From the NCBI GenBank assembly GCA_001917435.1, contig MNEA01000144.1:1-32009 (forward strand): a stretch of DNA of 32,009 nt, in the 5' to 3' direction. Positions 25,273 to 32,009 of this stretch are shown here, piece by piece; position 1 is the first letter of the stretch; each line of letters begins with the position of its first letter. The DNA is from Acidobacteria bacterium 13_2_20CM_2_57_6. Lineage in GTDB: Bacteria; Acidobacteriota; Terriglobia; Acidiferrales; UBA7541. The translations under genes and the position numbers were made by a program. Under the pieces are notes generated by a model. It ran no database searches, was not told the origin of the DNA, and was given only the letters and a program-made list of their open reading frames with translations.

Positions 25273-26040
25273 ATGAATAAGCGATGGATTGGTGTGGCAG
25301 TGGGCCTGATTTTGGCGGCGGTTACGATCGTCAGTTCGCCGATCGCTTTTTCGCAGATGGAACCAACGCCAACGGTGTATACGTTTGTAAGCCAGTTCCA
25401 AGTGCCGCGGGCGCATTGGGCGGGATACTCGGAGGATACGGAGAAGACAGTCGTTCCGATCCTGGAAAAGTTGACGGCCGACGGGACCATCGCTAGCTGG
25501 TCCACCTTTGAGCAGGTCGTACATACAACCGATGGATATACGCACGGAGCGGCGTGGTCATCGATGACGATTTCGGGACTGATGAAAGTGCTCGACGAAG
25601 TCCGCAAGGTCGGACCGCGGCCGGGGCAAATCGCGGCTACCAAGCATGAAGACTTCCTGATGCAAACGTCGATGTACCGTGCAGGCAGCGGAACGCCGGC
25701 GTACTTGCGAGTGGTCTGCTCGAATGCGAAGGCGGACAAGCCGGAGAGTTTCGCCGCAATGCTCAAGAAGCTCCTGGTGCCGACGTTTGAAGAACAGATC
25801 AAAAACGGCGTGGCTTCGTACTACGGCGTCGACGAGCAGTACGTAAACACTTCAGCACCATCGATGCGCTGTGTGGTCATTACCTACCCCAATGCCGAAA
25901 GCATGGACAAGTGGGCGGCAGCCATCCGGACAACGATGAGTAAGTGGAGTGCGGCGGAACGCGCGGAATTCCTAGGTTCCACCGTGCTGGACAGCCGGCG
26001 CGACATCCTGGCGCGGATCACGCACTCCGGCCATAAATAG
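25273..26040 (+). CDS. Exported protein with two ferredoxin-like (Dabb/NIPSNAP-like) halves, function unknown
   Basis: A 255-residue exported protein. The signal peptide is residues 1-28 (ending IAFSQ). The mature part appears to be two similar alpha-beta halves, about 34-112 and 142-222. Each has a first strand (VYTFVSQFQV; AYLRVVCSNA), a helix that ends in a Leu- or Phe-rich segment (VVPILEKL; VPTFEEQI), a Gly turn with aromatic strand (GTIASWSTFEQV; GVASYYGVDEQY), and a closing strand and helix. This looks like the dimeric alpha-beta-barrel fold used by Dabb, NIPSNAP and antibiotic-monooxygenase-like proteins, but that is a fold guess by eye. The ATG at 25273 has AAGGAGAG seven bases upstream. 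No enzyme motif or cofactor site is recognised. Confidence 0.82.
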   Translation: MNKRWIGVAVGLILAAVTIVSSPIAFSQMEPTPTVYTFVSQFQVPRAHWAGYSEDTEKTVVPILEKLTADGTIASWSTFEQVVHTTDGYTHGAAWSSMTISGLMKVLDEVRKVGPRPGQIAATKHEDFLMQTSMYRAGSGTPAYLRVVCSNAKADKPESFAAMLKKLLVPTFEEQIKNGVASYYGVDEQYVNTSAPSMRCVVITYPNAESMDKWAAAIRTTMSKWSAAERAEFLGSTVLDSRRDILARITHSGHK

Positions 26041-26064
26041 CAGATTGCGCGGTTCCTTTAAGAG

Positions 26065-26101
26065 GAGGGGGCGAAGTTTTTGCTCCCTCGTTTCTTGTTT
26101 C
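26065..26101 (+). terminator. Intrinsic terminator after the two-domain exported protein
   Basis: GAGGGGGCGAA (26065-26075) pairs with TTTGCTCCCTC (26079-26089), including two G-U pairs, and is followed by the T-rich GTTTCTTGTTT. It lies 24 bases after the stop codon at 26040. Confidence 0.7.
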
Positions 26102-26143
26102 CGTTGAAGTGGCTCACTTGAGTCGTTACGAACCGGTTGTTTC

Positions 26144-26986
26144 TCACGCTCCTTGAGAATTGGCGCGTTTCTCTGGAGTTTTCTCCAGGCCTTGAAATTC
26201 GAGCGGCAGATGAGCATCGACAAGGGATGCGCCGCCGTCGGCCTCGATCAACTGGCCGGTAATCCAAGCGGCTTCCGGCGAGCAAATGAGTGCGACGGCA
26301 TTGCCGATATCCGCGGGAGTGCCGAGACGACGCATGGGCGTCCAGCCGCGTTCTTGCCATTCGCGCACTCCAGTCTGGAAGGCTTCGGGCAAACTGTTGA
26401 GCACGCTGTCTTCGACCCAGCCGGGGCTGATGGAATTCACGGTGATGCCGCGGCCCGCGAGAGCAACCGCAAAATAGCGGACCAGTGATTCCATTGCCGC
26501 CTTCGCGGCGCCCATGGCCACCCAGGGTTGCCAACTGCCGAAGCGTCCACCGGGAGCGAAGGTGATGGCGACAATCCTTCCGCCATCGGACAGCAGCGGA
26601 GCAGCTTCGCGAACGGCGACGAGAAACGCCTTGGCTTGCGAATCGACGGCCGTGTCCCATTTTTCGAGGGAAATGTCCATGGGGGCTTGGTAAAAAGTGG
26701 GGGCTTCCGTGCGGGCGTTGCTGACAAAGATGTCGAGCCCGCCGAACTCCGAGCGGACCTGCTGAAACATGCGGCGGATTTCATCGGGTTGACAGACGTC
26801 GGCTTGCACGATGAAGCCGTCGGAGCCGTGGGCGCGAATTTTTTCGAGAGTGGATTGGGCGGCTCCCTGGTTGCGGTAGTAATGAACGGCGACGCGTGCC
26901 CCCTTTTCGGCGAGCTTGAGCGCGATGCCGCGGCCGATGCCGCGCGAACTTCCAGTGATGAGGGCGTGTTTTCCCTGGAATGACAT
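26144..26986 (-). CDS. SDR-family protein resembling FabL enoyl-ACP reductase, catalytic Tyr replaced by Trp
   Basis: A 280-residue short-chain dehydrogenase/reductase. The NADP-binding motif GSSRGIG is at 12-18. Overall it resembles FabL (enoyl-ACP reductase III): RRMFQQVRSEFGGLDIFVSN, then AMGAAKAAMESLVRYFAVALA and ITGQLIEADGG. FabL uses a Tyr seven residues before the active-site Lys. Here the Lys is kept (K162), but the Tyr position is Trp (W155 in QPWVAMGAAK), and the usual Ser position in ISS reads ITF. The DNA is clear at these codons. Standard SDR chemistry would therefore be impaired, so it may have altered chemistry or a binding role. The start at 26986 has a perfect AAGGAGGT site. 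The gene is convergent with the upstream plus-strand gene. Confidence 0.9.
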   Translation of the reverse strand: MSFQGKHALITGSSRGIGRGIALKLAEKGARVAVHYYRNQGAAQSTLEKIRAHGSDGFIVQADVCQPDEIRRMFQQVRSEFGGLDIFVSNARTEAPTFYQAPMDISLEKWDTAVDSQAKAFLVAVREAAPLLSDGGRIVAITFAPGGRFGSWQPWVAMGAAKAAMESLVRYFAVALAGRGITVNSISPGWVEDSVLNSLPEAFQTGVREWQERGWTPMRRLGTPADIGNAVALICSPEAAWITGQLIEADGGASLVDAHLPLEFQGLEKTPEKRANSQGA

Positions 26987-27057
26987 AGGCACCTCCTTGT
27001 GGAGGCGGATGTTAGCGCCGTAGATGGGCGGGGTCAATCGGAGGGAATGGCACCGGG

Positions 27058-28716
27058 TCAGACGAGGTCGTCGACGGTCGGCCGCGCAGCGCCCTTCCAG
27101 TTGGCGTCAAACTGTTTGCGGACAAAACCCGCGTCGTAGCTCCTATCCATAGCCTTTAGGGCTTGCTCGAGGCCAAAGAGCGAACGCGGGTTGCGGGGAT
27201 TGCGGTCGAGGTCCGCGCGGAAGGTCTCTTCGGCGCCGGCGTAATCGCCGATTTTCAGCAGCACCGCGCCGAGGGATTCGCGCACGGGATAGAACCAGTC
27301 TTGCGGCTCGTCGTACTTCAGCGAGTCTTGAACGGCGACGGCGGCGCGCAATTGGTTCACCGTGGCGTCCATATCGTTTTTCGCCAGAGAGATTTTCGCG
27401 CCCAGCACATTTTCCGCGATTTTCAGAATGTCCTTGGTCTTGTTGTTGATGGGCATCTGGAAGATGGCATCCGGCGGCGTCTTCTCTTCTGCTTCGGCAA
27501 CAAACTTGTGTTCGGCTTCCGCTTCCTCCAGTTTCCCCGCGCCGGCAAGGGCCAGGCCGCGAGCGAAATGCCAGAATACCGTAGCCGTGTGCATGGCGGG
27601 GTCGGGCTGCGGTGCCTTCAGAATTTCGTTCCACTTGTGAAAACGCACTTCCACTGCCAGCGGCACGGTCATGAAACCCTCGAGCGGCGGCATCTCTTTC
27701 ACATGAGGGCCGACGTTGGCTGCGAGCAACTGCGCGCCGCGCCGGGACTCCAGATAGTTGCCGTTCATGGCCGCGGCCATGGCGATGAAATGCAGATTGT
27801 GGCTGTAATACATCATGGAATAGATGCCTTCCGCTGCGCCGGCCTTGATGTAAGCCTGATCGGCGAGCGCGGCTTTCTGGTTGGTTTTCACCGCGGCCTC
27901 GTAATCGCCGGTGCGGATGTAAATGTGCGCGGGCATGTGCACAATGTGTCCCGCGGCAGGTGCAAGTTGCGCCAGGCGATTCGCTCCCGCCAAAGCGCGT
28001 TCCGGCGATGAGGAAGCTTCCACGGAATGAATGTAATAATGAATTGCGCCAAGATGATTGGGCTCGCGGCGAATCACAGACTCCAGCGTCGAGACAATTT
28101 CCTCGGTGCCCTCTTCCGGCGTGCCGTCCGGGCGCCAGAGTCCCCAGGGATGCAGGTTCATTCCGGCTTCGGCGAACAGCGTGGCGGCATCAAGATCGTC
28201 GGGGAAGCGCTTCACCACGTCGCGCATGGCATCGCGATATTGTTCCGCGGCGGCGCGCAAATCGGATTTCGGATCGGCCGGAAAGCGCTTAGCCAGTGCG
28301 GTGATGTAGGCCTGGTCGCTCTCGGAAGCATCGGCGCCGAGCGTCTGCGCTTTCTCGATGGCGGCGTGGGCCTGCGCAAAACGGTCTTCGCTGGCGGGAT
28401 CGTTATAATTGGGGCCCACCGCTTCGGCGATGCCCCAATACGCCATGGCGAGTTTGGGATCGAGCTCGGCGGCACGCCGGAACGAGCGCATGGCTTCGTT
28501 GTGATTGAAAGCGTAGATGAGCCGCAAGCCCTGATCGAAAAATGCCTGCGCTGGCGCGTTCTTGGTGGAGACCGGGTGATGCCAATTGCCGTAGCCGGTC
28601 ATCAGCGTCGCGGGTTTTGCTTTTGGGGGAGCGGCGTGCTCGGCATGCTCCTGCGCGAGAATGGCGATGCACAGCGCCGGCGCAATGGCCAGCAGGATCA
28701 GGATGCGGCGATGCAT
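27058..28716 (-). CDS. Exported tetratricopeptide-repeat protein with conserved His-rich core
   Basis: A 552-residue protein with a signal peptide (1-21, ending AILAQ) and many TPR-type helix pairs, for example NHNEAMRSFRRAAELDPKLA (71-90), GDYEAAVKTNQKAALADQAY (270-289) and GDYAGAEETFRADLDRNPRN near the C-terminus. Several His clusters sit inside the repeats: GNWHHP (43-48), NLHPWG (188-193), HLGAIHYYIH (221-230), GHIVHMPAHIY (256-266) and YYSHNLHF (303-310). These blocks look conserved in a TPR family common in Acidobacteria and other soil bacteria, but I know no assigned function. Metal or haem binding is a guess. The start at 28716 has GGAGGTTCC directly upstream. It is divergent from the short gene at 28999. 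Confidence 0.9.
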   Translation of the reverse strand: MHRRILILLAIAPALCIAILAQEHAEHAAPPKAKPATLMTGYGNWHHPVSTKNAPAQAFFDQGLRLIYAFNHNEAMRSFRRAAELDPKLAMAYWGIAEAVGPNYNDPASEDRFAQAHAAIEKAQTLGADASESDQAYITALAKRFPADPKSDLRAAAEQYRDAMRDVVKRFPDDLDAATLFAEAGMNLHPWGLWRPDGTPEEGTEEIVSTLESVIRREPNHLGAIHYYIHSVEASSSPERALAGANRLAQLAPAAGHIVHMPAHIYIRTGDYEAAVKTNQKAALADQAYIKAGAAEGIYSMMYYSHNLHFIAMAAAMNGNYLESRRGAQLLAANVGPHVKEMPPLEGFMTVPLAVEVRFHKWNEILKAPQPDPAMHTATVFWHFARGLALAGAGKLEEAEAEHKFVAEAEEKTPPDAIFQMPINNKTKDILKIAENVLGAKISLAKNDMDATVNQLRAAVAVQDSLKYDEPQDWFYPVRESLGAVLLKIGDYAGAEETFRADLDRNPRNPRSLFGLEQALKAMDRSYDAGFVRKQFDANWKGAARPTVDDLV

Positions 28717-28998
28717 GGAACCTCCGATGAAGGAATGGAATGAGTATTTTGGCTGGCGAATTGTAACATCGCCACAGGTCTGTGTAGGTATGTAAAAAAT
28801 GCCGGAGTGGTTGTACGATCGGGATGTTTGCGGTGACGGCTGCTCTTGAGTGGACGGATGCAGATGCGCGCAAGTCTTTTGCAGTCAGACAAATAAGCGA
28901 GAATTGAACGAATAGGGAGGCTGGCAGCCAGAATGCAATCGTATGAGGCGTCCCCCACCAAAACCCAGTCCTGAATTCTGTCGAAAGAGGGTTGTTCG

Positions 28999-29253
28999 AT
29001 GCGAGCTACTCCCTTTGATATATTCAGGAAAGACCTTCTCGGCACGCCGGTTTGGATGGAAGCGGTGGAAGACATCGAGACGGCGAGGCGTCGCGTAACG
29101 GAACTGGTGGGGCGCTCGCCCGGTGAATATTTTGTTTTCTCGCACGAAACGGAGGAAATTGTACTCAACACGGCCACGCGCATGTATGAGTTAGCGGTTC
29201 CAGCTTCGGTATCCTCTCGAAACGGAGACCTGATCTCCATTCTTTTTGTGTGA
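28999..29253 (+). CDS. Short hypothetical protein of 84 residues
   Basis: A small protein without signal peptide or membrane helix. The central part (WMEAVEDIETARRRVTELVG, then SPGEYFVFSHETEEIVL) looks like a folded alpha-beta unit. Similar short proteins seem to occur as singletons in Acidobacteria, but I cannot name a family or function. The ATG at 28999 has only AGAGGG, ten bases upstream. It is followed by a decayed vapC gene, but it does not look like a VapB-type antitoxin. Confidence 0.6.
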   Translation: MRATPFDIFRKDLLGTPVWMEAVEDIETARRRVTELVGRSPGEYFVFSHETEEIVLNTATRMYELAVPASVSSRNGDLISILFV

Positions 29254-29376
29254 ACCTCTCCGCGTGCCCGCAGCTAGTCTGCCGGACTTCCATGGATTTC
29301 CTGGTTAACCATAAGCGGGACGCCTCCTCCTGGGTTTTTCGTAAGTGTCCTTTAGGGCCTGCGGCCCGCGAAACCT

Positions 29377-29681
29377 CATGAAAGCCCGTACAGTGCAAAA
29401 AATGCCCATTCCCGCGCTAAGTCCTTTGTTTTTAGGTCAGCCGTGATTGCGACCCAGGTGTTACTCGCGGGCGCGGTGCGCGTGCTGGAGTTTGGTGAGG
29501 AGGGCGCGCGATACACAGGTGAAATCCGAAACAGTTTAGAGCGGATAGGCAGGCCCATCGGAGCGTATGACTTGTTGATAGCGGGACAGGCGCTAAGCTA
29601 CAAACTGACACTGGTCACAGCGAATACAAAGGAGTTTGCGAGAGTGAAGAGTCTTGTTTGAAAGATTGGGGCAAGGGCTAG
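29377..29681 (+). pseudogene. Decayed VapC-family PIN-domain toxin gene
   Basis: Codons from 29377 read YSAKNAHSRAKS, then FGEEGARYTGEIR, IGRPIGAYDLLIAGQAL and LTLVTANTKEFARVKSL. These are the C-terminal half of VapC toxins, including the conserved Asp of GAYDLLIA and the TANTKEF block. The frame stops at a TGA (29659-29661). One base later in phase the sequence reads LKDWGKG then TAG (29679-29681), the usual VapC ending, so one base appears lost near 29655-29657. Upstream, an in-frame TAG at 29353 and the lack of the LDTN start block show that the N-terminal half is broken. A frame from 29292 reading FLVNHKR and RKCPLG may be its remains. No vapB gene is seen. Confidence 0.72.
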
Positions 29682-30076
29682 GGCCGCATGCGGGGGCGAA
29701 ATGGCGGGGGGAAAGGCAAAGCCCGCAGGCTATCCCGCCGCACCTGATGTTTTATGCGCCTTATGCGACGGACAAAGACATCGGGTCACCGCCCCGGCCC
29801 GGAACATGCCACGTGTCATCAGGCCGGGACAGCCGGATGCGTACATCATTGTCATTCTTAGGCCCGTTGAGCACGCGAGCCATTAGTTTTGTCCGTTTGA
29901 AGCAGTCGAGAGGCCTGCCTCGTTTTTCTACGCGCAATCTTTCCAGCCGACTACAGATTGGAAAATGGAAAGGAGTAAGGCTGCTGTTGCTTGGCAGTAT
30001 CGGAGATAGGGGGCCGGTGGCACGGAGTGGGATCCGTGCCACCGGCCGATTCTGCTGAGTGACTTCTGCCGTGTGG
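29682..30076. other. 395-base intergenic region with a hairpin element
   Basis: No supported gene is seen. A minus-strand frame of 93 codons (29761-30042) and a plus-strand frame of 61 codons lack ribosome sites and family similarity. The one clear structure is the perfect inverted repeat at 30012-30047. Confidence 0.5.
30012..30047. repeat. Perfect 15-base inverted repeat, REP-like or terminator hairpin
   Basis: GGCCGGTGGCACGGA (30012-30026) and its exact complement (30033-30047) flank the loop GTGGGA. The hairpin is 30 bases after the stop of the minus-strand gene ending at 30077, but no T-tract follows in either direction. It may be a REP-like dispersed element that also stops transcription. 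Confidence 0.75.
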
Positions 30077-30973
30077 CTAGGGTTTCTTGACCGCTTCTTT
30101 GACGGCGGCGGGTTGCATGGAATCCTTGGGCTTGCTCGCGGCAGCCATCACGGCTTTGGGGCGCCAGAAGTCGACGGCGACTTTTGCGATTTCGTCTGGA
30201 GGATTGCTGAGGTCGGGGACGAAACGATAGAGGGTGGACTCAGAGGTCTCGACGGCATCCGCATTGATTTGCTGGAATTTCTTGAAGCCCTCTTCGCCGA
30301 GGATGTCACGCATGGTGGGATTGCGGTCAAAGCCTGCCATGGACGAGCGCAACGTAGAGACGTAGAAGGTGGCGCCTTTGCCTCCTTCAATGACCTGGGA
30401 AACAAATACCGGCTGGGTATCAGGGTTCTTTTCGCCGGCTTCCTTCATTTCTTTGGAAAGAGCCTCGAAATCGGGGACGTGTCCGGGACGAATGTGCACG
30501 GCGGTGGTACGCAAGAGGCGGGACTCGCCAATGAATTTGGCGTAGGCTTCGGAGCCCTGGGGGGCCTTGCGGCTGAGGTCCCAACGGCGGCGGCGGAGTT
30601 CGGAGCGCGACCACACCAAACAGTTGTTGAAGTCCTGTTCCATTTTCTGGCCGGCTTCTTTGCCAAAGGCTTTATTGACAGCGGCCATGACGGCTTCGTT
30701 GGTTTTGTCGATATCGGCGTAGTCCTTGCGGGTGCTGGTGAACTGGTAGACATTGCCTTCACCATAGACGGCTTCGAGAGCGAGCCAACGGTCACCATTG
30801 AAGCGACGATTGGCGTCCGCCCATTTTTTGGTGAGGGCCTGGAAATCAGCGAGTTTTTCCGGTTTCACTTTGACGACGAAAACATCGAGATAGTCTCCCT
30901 GCGCTTGGACAGCGATGGGCGCCGCCAAGCACACGACGAGAGCTAAGGCCCAGAGGGCTCTGCGGAAAGACAT
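30077..30973 (-). CDS. Exported protein with duplicated ferredoxin-like domain, function unknown
   Basis: A 298-residue exported protein. The signal peptide is residues 1-25 (ending AVQAQ). The mature protein has two halves with the same strand-helix start: DVFVVKVKPEKLADFQALTK (30-49) and TAVHIRPGHVPDFEALSKEM (157-176). Each is followed by a Trp-, Tyr- or Phe-containing strand (VYQFTSTRKDY; TFYVSTLRSS) and a helix. This fits an internal duplication of a NIPSNAP/Dabb-type domain, judged by eye. The C-terminus is a Lys/Ala/Pro tail (SKPKDSMQPAAVKEAVKKP). The start at 30973 has AAGGAGGAA five bases upstream. I do not recognise a characterised homologue. Confidence 0.85.
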   Translation of the reverse strand: MSFRRALWALALVVCLAAPIAVQAQGDYLDVFVVKVKPEKLADFQALTKKWADANRRFNGDRWLALEAVYGEGNVYQFTSTRKDYADIDKTNEAVMAAVNKAFGKEAGQKMEQDFNNCLVWSRSELRRRRWDLSRKAPQGSEAYAKFIGESRLLRTTAVHIRPGHVPDFEALSKEMKEAGEKNPDTQPVFVSQVIEGGKGATFYVSTLRSSMAGFDRNPTMRDILGEEGFKKFQQINADAVETSESTLYRFVPDLSNPPDEIAKVAVDFWRPKAVMAAASKPKDSMQPAAVKEAVKKP

Positions 30974-31178
30974 ACATTCCTCCTTCGATCAGGAACTGCT
31001 GGGAAAGAACCTAGTGGGCGGACTCTACACCTGCGAGGGGTAACGGTCAAGGAGAGCGGGTGAGAAACGGGTCCTGCGGAGGTAAGCAGGGTCGAGGAAT
31101 TGGAAAATCGAAAATAGAAATTCGAAATTGGGAGGCCGAGGGCGCCCGCCCCAGTTTTTGAGAGCGGTTGCAGGAAGA

Positions 31179-31982
31179 TTACGAGCCGGAGGCTCCACGC
31201 GCGGCGGCTTTGAAGATGGCGAATGCTGCGCCTTGCGGATCGGCCATGATGGAAATGCGGCCGACGTCTTCAAAATCAGTGGGCGGCACGTAGAGCGTGG
31301 CCCCGAGATTTCTTGCGGCTGCGGCAGTGGCATCGCAATCGGAAACCGTGAAATACGCCATCCAGTGGGCGGGAGTGCCGGGCTGGCGGTGCGAAACAGG
31401 CGGAATGCCTCCGATGAACTCTTCGCCGTTCTTGATGTGCCAGTAGTTGTGAGCCGGGTCTTCGTCTTCCTTCATCATCTGCCAGCCAAAGAGATCGGAA
31501 TAAAACTGTCCCGCGCGGGCTTGATCGGGCGTGTTCAAGTCCGCCCAGCAGAGCGTGCCGTGCGAAGCGGAGATGCCTGTGCCGGTGTTCTTGTTGGGTT
31601 GCCAGAGACAGAGGACCGCTCCGGTGGGATCCTGCACAACGGCCATGCGACCGGCATCGAAAACGTCAAAGGGCGGAGCCAGGACGGTGCCACCAAGTTC
31701 GGCGGCGCGGGCAGCGGATGCGTCCGCGCTATCGACGGCTACGTAGAGCTTCCAGTGGGGAGGAACGCCGTGGGAGCGCTCTTCGGGACGAAGGGTACAG
31801 CCTGCGGCAGCGTCGCGTCCCTCAAGCCTAAAAATCGTATAGAAGTCGTTGGGGCCCATGGGCATGTTGTTGGCGGACCAGCCAAAGATTTTGGAGTAGA
31901 AGTCGATGGCGGCGGCTTGATCGGAGGTGGCGAGTTCGACCCAGCAAAATGCGCCGGGAGCGTGTTTTTCGATGTTGGGCAT
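31179..31982 (-). CDS. Two-domain VOC (glyoxalase/bleomycin resistance-like) protein
   Basis: A 267-residue cytosolic protein with two vicinal-oxygen-chelate domains (about 8-130 and 138-258). Each starts with a FCWVEL or LCWADL strand, carries DFYSKIFGW or QFYSDLFGW, and ends in a DPTGAVLCLWQ or DPQGAAFAIFK strand. VOC proteins bind a metal and act as glyoxalases, dioxygenases or drug-binding resistance proteins. This tandem form is often annotated as glyoxalase or hydroxylase, but the substrate is not evident. The ATG at 31982 gives a normal N-terminus; the upstream region is mostly outside the window. The 179 bases between this gene and 31000 hold no clear gene. Confidence 0.9.
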   Translation of the reverse strand: MPNIEKHAPGAFCWVELATSDQAAAIDFYSKIFGWSANNMPMGPNDFYTIFRLEGRDAAAGCTLRPEERSHGVPPHWKLYVAVDSADASAARAAELGGTVLAPPFDVFDAGRMAVVQDPTGAVLCLWQPNKNTGTGISASHGTLCWADLNTPDQARAGQFYSDLFGWQMMKEDEDPAHNYWHIKNGEEFIGGIPPVSHRQPGTPAHWMAYFTVSDCDATAAAARNLGATLYVPPTDFEDVGRISIMADPQGAAFAIFKAAARGASGS

Positions 31983-32009
31983 AATGCGGAGAGGGTACTC
32001 CGGGGGAAG

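Noticed and set aside
29761..30042. A 93-codon minus-strand frame in the intergenic region
   Set aside because: No ribosome site or recognisable family, and it overlaps the hairpin repeat. Coding potential is not supported.
1..32009. CRISPR arrays, tRNA or rRNA genes, prophage or transposase genes
   Set aside because: No regularly spaced repeats, cloverleaf-like sequences, integrase or transposase motifs were seen while reading both strands. A dedicated RNA scan could still find a small RNA.

Overview
The window looks like a piece of a moderately GC-rich chromosome from an acidobacterium (Acidobacteriota, probably Terriglobia, near Koribacter or Sulfotelmatobacter). This is inferred from family content: a STAS protein joined to TolC, a secreted TPR protein with a His-rich core, TlpA-like proteins with a CNCGC tail, and strong AGGAGG-type ribosome binding sites. 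No rRNA or other marker gene is present, so the placement is tentative. I saw no tRNA, rRNA, CRISPR array, prophage or intact insertion sequence.

Layout. Positions 1-5300 hold a secreted serine hydrolase (minus), a divergent MltD-like lipoprotein lytic transglycosylase (plus), a small charged histone-tail-like protein with its own promoter and terminator (plus), and a response regulator with a PP2C/SpoIIE phosphatase output (minus). Positions 5532-11403 are one minus-strand operon transcribed in the order lpdA, lipB, E1-alpha, E1-beta, E2. It encodes a complete 2-oxoacid dehydrogenase complex plus the octanoyltransferase that starts lipoylation of its E2. Positions 11902-13568 hold a DinB-family protein (minus) and pheA prephenate dehydratase (plus). 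Positions 13647-18997 are a minus-strand efflux operon: STAS-TolC, HlyD/EmrA, EmrB-type DHA2 transporter and an ECF sigma factor. It ends at a strong hairpin shared with pheA.

Positions 19269-25057 are mixed: an exported RidA-like protein, an NTF2-like protein, a 5'-truncated xylose-binding-protein remnant, a secreted M20 amidohydrolase, a YeiH-type membrane protein, a TlpA-like thioredoxin with an extra Cys cluster, and a zinc-ribbon membrane protein. Positions 25273-31982 carry two exported proteins that each look like a doubled ferredoxin-like domain, a FabL-like SDR lacking the catalytic Tyr, a secreted TPR protein, a short orphan protein, a decayed vapC toxin gene, a near-perfect hairpin element and a two-domain VOC protein.

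Most of this is ordinary housekeeping and envelope biology. I did not find a clear new defence or mobile system. The points most worth a second look are the in-frame STAS-TolC joint heading an efflux operon that ends in an ECF sigma gene, the operator-like palindrome upstream of that operon, the Tyr-to-Trp SDR, the charged 101-residue protein, and the Cys- and His-rich exported proteins of unknown role.
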